Below are positions 58,945 through 64,000 of a stretch of 64,000 nt of DNA, piece after piece. Numbering within the stretch: position 1 is the stretch's first letter; the number at the start of each line of letters is the position of its first letter. A model generated the notes under the pieces. The model was not told the origin of the DNA. It worked only from the letters and a program-made list of their open reading frames with translations, and ran no database searches. The stretch is taken from assembly GCA_963210345.1 (NCBI GenBank), contig OY723403.1, positions 54,621,999 through 54,685,998 of the forward strand, in the 5' to 3' direction. This DNA is from Inga oerstediana (taxonomy: Eukaryota; Streptophyta; Magnoliopsida; Fabales; Fabaceae). The position numbers and the translations under genes were made by a program.

Positions 58945-59413
58945 CAACTTAGACGTCCCCATCCATTGCTGGGGACGTCTAAACTTAATTTAGACATCCC
59001 TAGAACAGCTGGGGACATCTAAAGCTAACCTTTAGACATCCCCAGCAGTTCTGGGGACGTCTAAAGGCTACCTTTACACGTCCCCAGCTCTGCTGGGGAC
59101 GTCTAAATCTTTGTTTAAATGTCTCCAGAACGGCTGGGGACGTCTAAAGGTAGATCTTTAGGTGTCCCCACCTGTTCTGGGGACGTCTAAAGTTTTTCTT
59201 TTTCTTTTTTTCTTTTTAATGACATTTAAAGGTCTTTAGACGTCCCCATTTTTACTGGGGACATCTAAAACACTACCTAACAGCTCTAGGCATGAAATTT
59301 AATTATTTTAGATGAGCCAACCTTTATAATTTCAACCTGACTATATTTTGGGCGTCCCTTTTTTTAAAAAGGGACGTCTGTTAGGGTAGTTGTAGGTATG
59401 TTATGTAGTAGTG
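58945..59413. repeat. CACTA right terminus and subterminal hairpins
   Basis: About seven pairs of AGACGTCCCC and GGGGACGTCTAAA-type arms, as at the left end, closing with TAGTAGTG. Confidence 0.9.
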
Positions 59414-59671
59414 ATATATCTCTATTTTAGTAACAAACTATCCATTTAATTCATAAACTTCAAGTCTAGCATGCTTTTTTCTCAAGTTCTACAATGAAAA
59501 TAGCTATCTTAAGCATCATTCAAATGAACTAATCTAATCATGTGGTGATTAAGCATGATATAGCATTAAGAATAAGGAAAACTCAATATATATTCTTAGT
59601 AACTAGCAAAAGCAAGAAGATCTAGTAGTTCCAATCTATACAAGGGGTAAAAGTAATCATAAATGAAAAAT
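59414..59671. other. Flank of the CACTA element
   Basis: AT-rich sequence continuing from that left of 36002. No gene or clear repeat boundary seen. Confidence 0.4.
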
Positions 59672-61375
59672 TTGTTAGTTCAAGACTCTCACCCAAGAGT
59701 GGGGTGAATTTGGTGATATTACAAATCTAAAACTCGAAAACAAAACTTAATATAGAGAGTAGAGTTAGAGAGATATCATCAAACATCGACATAGGAGATT
59801 TATACTTGCTTGGTCCAATCCACTTGACTTACATCCAGTCCGAAAAAATTTTTCTAGAGTTTCTCTATCACCCCAAGATTCACTAGGCTTTTGGTGCCTC
59901 AATACAAACAAGTCCCTTCTTAAGGAACACTAGCTCGCAGTTACACTTAGTAATCAATGCCCATTCTTAAGGCCCCACTACCTTGAGTTCCTTAACTGTA
60001 ATAAATGATTAATTAGAATCTCTCTTTCTAAGAGTAAATGTATAAACACTAAGGTACAGAAAATCACACAAGATCATAGCACAAGATTTAGCAATTAATG
60101 AAACAGTGAATGCTTAAAGAGAGTTTATGCCTTCATGTTTAATGCTCTCCTATTTATAGCTTGATGAGAATTAATGATCATTGTTATTTGAATATAAGCT
60201 ATTGAGAGTATGAGATCACTTCTTCTGTCCTTTAGAAGACAGAGACAAATTTGATTGGTTGTGGAATAGAACATTTAATGCGTCTGACAAAAAGTGCTCT
60301 TTGCTAATCTTGCATTAATCCATGATTAAGCACATGAAATATGTCCAAACAATGATTTAGCAAAGTAAGGAATTAATTAGAAATGTAAGGAGCATGTTTA
60401 GGAATGTTTTGAATGAGAACAAGATTTCTAAGGCATTGTTCTGTCTGAGTGACTGCATCACTTGAGTGATCAACACTTTGTTCAAAAAGCCAATTTTGAA
60501 AACATAAATGATCACTCCTTGGTTCATTGTAGTGATATAAAAGTGATGACCAAATATAATTTTTCTCAAATAGTCATACTCAATCTCAGTACAGAAGTGA
60601 AACATATCAACATCGACTTACTATGTCACAGTGATAGTGATATACTTCTTTTGGGTCACTTGAGTACTCACTCTAGTGATCTCTTCGTAAATTAATTTTC
60701 AAAATACTAATCACTACCTGAGTCATTACGGTGCTATAAAAGTGATATAAATTTGCTAACCTCACTTAAGTGCTCACTCAAGTAATCATTTCAAACATTT
60801 TTTTAGAAAGCTTGATCACCAAATAAATCACTGTAGTTAAATGAAAGTGATGTGAATTTGAATATATCATTTGAGTGCTCACTATAGTGATCAACTTAAA
60901 AATATTTTCATTAAAATATGATCACTGGCTGATTAGCTATAGTGAACTGAAAGTGATACATTTTGGAAGACATCACTTGAGTGCTCACTCGAGTGATCTA
61001 TTTTGAAATATTCTCTAACAAATAAGATCACTATCAGTATATAGAGTGGAAGTGAAGCCAAATTGTTGCATTACTCTAATGCTCACTCGAGTAATCCTAT
61101 AAATAAATAATGGATCAATTCTAGTAGATATTATAGTAAAGAGCTTTCTCAAAACACATCACTCAAGTAGTCACTTAAGTGATAAACATAAGTTTACACA
61201 ACTTGTTTATTTACTATCAGTGAAGCAAATGTTAAAAAGTTTAAACACATCATTTAAGTGGTTATTCGAGTGATCAAGTAATTCAGACTTTTACATGTCA
61301 CTCAAGTGTTTCACCAGTGTATGTTTAAAAACTATTTTCTAATGTTTTAAATACCACACCCTTATCTTATTTTCA
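59672..61375 (-). repeat. Decayed Sirevirus-like LTR, antisense, truncated
   Basis: On the plus strand it starts TGTTAGTTCAAGACTC then the hairpin 'cacccaagagtggggtgaat', the reverse of the U5 end in S1 and S2. The phrase 'tccaatccacttgacttacatccagtcc' matches the reversed U5 phrase 'gactggacgtaggc...attggacc'. From 60450 to 61320 many words of the form CACTTGAGTG or CACTCAAGT appear, with a few intact CTCGAG. No TCTAACA end is seen on the right, so that edge is approximate. No primer site adjoins. Confidence 0.65.
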
Positions 61376-63617
61376 CCTTCTTAAGAGTTTGGTGGGCAAC
61401 ACAGGAATAGCATAAATATACTGATAATATGTGCATGATTACAGAAATTCCCTATAAGGGTTTGTACAAGATATTTACAATTAAGGTAGCCACACAAGGC
61501 AACTTGGGTGTCTAAATTTGTCCTAGTGAAATGGACACATCTTCTTATCTTCGTTCCAACACTACAATCCTCTTGTGTACTTTTCTTCTTTGATCTCTGC
61601 ATACCTTCCATATTCACCTATCTAAATTGTTGGTAGGGGAGGGTGGATTTCAAGAGAATTTCAGTAGTAAAACAGTTATCTCAATGCATGCAAGATATAT
61701 GCTATGTGCATGATATATTAGCTTTAACTAGATGCATGCCCTATAATGAACTTTCTACATGGTCAATGTTTCATGTAAAACACTATGGCCATAATAGTAT
61801 AAACAGAAACAGAGCTTCATTTATTAAAACATGCTCTACACAATTAAGTAAAGCGATCATATACAACACAACACAAGCAAAGATATCAAATACATGCAAG
61901 TAAGGTAAGTCCCCTACCTTAAGCCTTGTTCTCCTCGAAACATGTGCCTCGATTTATGCACCAACCCCTCGGGTGTTTACTCAATCCAAAATTGTCAAAT
62001 GTAAAATTTAAACACTTCCATAGTGTTTCTAGTGATTATTTGAGTCTATATTGAAAAATTACCAAAATACCCTCGGGGATCTGGCTCGGCCCCGCCGTAC
62101 CCGGTCTGACCGTACTTTTCCCGAAATTTTGACCTAGGCTATTCTAACTTATTTTCTCCCAAGGAATCCATTTTTAGACTCAAAATTACCAAATTCATTG
62201 CTAAAAGACTAAAATGCCCTATGAAGCCCCTATTTTAGGGTTTCAGGGGTGTTTTCGTCATTATGCTTTTTAGGGCTTTTCTGGAAAAGTGTTCAACTAT
62301 TACCCCACCCAATTTTCCCTCATGAACAAAATGGAATCATCAAATCATTCAAAATCTAGCCCTAACCCCTCAAATAACAATGGTAGAAGCCTAAACTTCT
62401 TAAGGAAAATTTGGGGTTTTTGAGTTTCTACTCCGCAGACTAGCTCATTTCTACTCATAATCACTTTATTAACATTTAATTACATTATAACTACTATTTA
62501 GACCCAATTTTGGTAGTATAACATCTTGGACACCACATTTCCCAAATGTGCAACGAGAGCAAATAAATCAAAATTTCACTGATTAAACTACTCACAGCAG
62601 CGAGAACAATCAATATTCGATGTTTTGGAAGTTACCTTAAGCTCCTTCTTGCTTTTCCTCTTATGGCTTAAAGCCCTGGCCCTTCGCCACTGAATTTCTT
62701 GATTCAAAACCTTAAATCAGTATAAGAACAACTTAGGAGAAGGATTACGCAGGTTAGGAACCAATTTACTGAGGAAATCAACTTACGTCGAGAAATTTCT
62801 TCCTCCTTCTCTCTTTAAAATTTCTACTACTCCCTCTCTCTCTTGAAGGCTGTGTGTGTCAATTTTTAGGAATGAAGAAGATGGGAAAATGATTTTTATT
62901 AACTTGCTTTATGACATAATAAATAAATTAGCCAAAATTCCATTTGTTTGACTTTTTGCGTGCATAAACCTTATGTACATGTAATAGGTCATAAAGCCCA
63001 AATGACATGCAACTAATATTTCCCCCTTCTAGGCACATGCAAAAGACGTCTAAGGTCCTTCCCGTTAGCTCCAAATTGGCTTCATAACGTTGTTCAAGTC
63101 ACATGTATACTCGTGTCACATTTTGTCCATTTTTGAACTTTATGACAATTCCGGGCAGATTTTCTGCCCAAACTTTTAAAAGTCATAACTAAATTTGTAG
63201 ACATTGTATTAGAGTGATTCTAAAGGTTATAGAATTCTTATTGAGTCTAGTTTCAAGAAAAAATACAGCCTTTATCCAAATAGAAGCACACAATTCCCAA
63301 AAATTCCATCTTTGGGTGCTGCTCCAGAAACTGTACAGTTTCACTGGGTAAACTTCTAGAGTACATAATTTTTTGTATGCAACTACAAAAACTACCCATG
63401 ACCTATCCAATTAAAGTTTAGGATGTCTACTTTCATTATGTAAAATTTCATAATTTGTGAACTTTATTTGGTTATTCAATTTCACATGACAATCTTGATG
63501 CCTTAGAATAAATCTCACTGGCAGCATAATCCCATTCTCCAAAATTCACCCTTCCATTTCACTAAATGCTATAAATGCTTACAAGGCATATTGGGGAACA
63601 AAATTTGGGGTGTTACA
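61376..63617 (-). repeat. Gypsy LTR-B copy, antisense
   Basis: It ends GGGGTGTTACA at 63617 next to a polypurine tract. 'gttggtaggggaggg' near 61629 matches the solo LTR near 49448, and 62500-63617 matches 8135-9164. The left edge is uncertain. No gene. Confidence 0.68.
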
Positions 63618-64000
63618 GTTCTCCCCCACTTAAATTTCATCCCTGAAATTTGAATATCTACAATTTGGAAACTACTTATCATTAAGTCCATCCCTTAGTA
63701 TTCATTACTCAAATATGATGTCCACGAAGCATGTAACCATAACTCAATATGATGTCTACGAAGCACATAACCATAACTCAATATGATGTCTACGAAGCAT
63801 ATAACCAAAATCCACATATACAGCTCCCCAATTACCAAACAATAGCTCATTCCCATTCTGCCTACATATTTCGCTATAAACCATATAGATCATGTACCCC
63901 ACAATTTATACCTCACATATTGCATACGACAAAGAGATTACATAATACACAAATATCACATACTACACAGATTGCACCCCACACAGATAGCTTTCCACAT
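63618..64000 (-). other. Polypurine tract and start of gypsy internal region
   Basis: 63618-63636 read on the minus strand is a G-run polypurine tract. A 34-bp tandem repeat (ATATGATGTCTACGAAGCA words at 63713, 63747 and 63781) follows. No coding sequence before the window ends. Confidence 0.65.

Larger units (their letters stand above)
36002..59413 (-). mobile_element. CACTA (En/Spm) DNA transposon with nested retrotransposon
   Basis: The left end begins CACTACTAGAAAAA and the right end is GTATGTTATGTAGTAGTG, so both ends read CACTACTA inward. A 3-bp target duplication ATA flanks it (35999-36001 and 59414-59416). Both ends carry GACGTC-type subterminal hairpins. Genes run on the minus strand: a Tnp2-type transposase (57126-53971) and a second multi-exon gene with Transposase_24 and Ulp1-like domains (53852-36840). 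The Sirevirus at 38512-52619 sits in the second gene; without it the element would be about 9.3 kb. Confidence 0.95.

Overview
The window is repeat-rich nuclear DNA of a flowering plant. The basis is the set of plant-specific mobile elements: Sirevirus-type Ty1/copia elements with an envelope-like gene, an Athila-type Ty3/gypsy element with a tRNA-Asp-type primer site, a Tekay/Del-type chromovirus, and CACTA (En/Spm) DNA transposons with Tnp2, DUF4218, DUF4216, Transposase_24 and Ulp1-like domains. I found no convincing host gene, tRNA, rRNA, CRISPR array or microbial operon. Almost all coding sequence is transposon-derived and most of it is broken.

Left part, 1-12326: the 3' end of a plus-strand Sirevirus (pol end, long spacer, intact envelope-like ORF, polypurine tract, 3' LTR 3850-6013). 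It sits inside a gypsy LTR (6014-8134), which sits inside a second LTR family (8135-9164). A spliced fragment of CACTA transposase follows (9165-9720), then another LTR end with a polypurine tract (to about 10045), non-coding repeats, and one terminus of a CACTA element (11990-12326).

Middle, 12333-33459: a minus-strand Athila-type element whose gag gene is split by a complete minus-strand chromovirus (21639-31590, two 2576-bp LTRs, target duplication TAAAG). Both are inactivated. 33460-36001 is unassigned DNA with a decayed zinc-knuckle segment.

Right part, 36002-59413: a CACTA transposon with matching termini and a 3-bp target duplication (ATA). It is interrupted in its second gene by a full-length, recent, plus-strand Sirevirus (38512-52619). 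That Sirevirus keeps an open gag but has no pol, so it must have moved with proteins supplied by relatives. Its 3' LTR is in turn interrupted by a solo gypsy LTR (48985-51689, target duplication ACGGA). 59414-64000 holds a decayed antisense Sirevirus-like LTR and another gypsy LTR end.

The order of insertion can be read from the nesting. Themes shared by unrelated elements are dense palindromic or hairpin arrays in the control regions (CTCGAG-type in Sireviruses, GGCTGCAGCC-type in the chromovirus LTR, GACGTC-type and GTAGCGGTT-type in two CACTA families) and stop codons mostly explicable by C-to-T decay. The closest thing to an unusual system is the gag-only Sirevirus with its shared splice-like leader block; I see no new non-transposon system.
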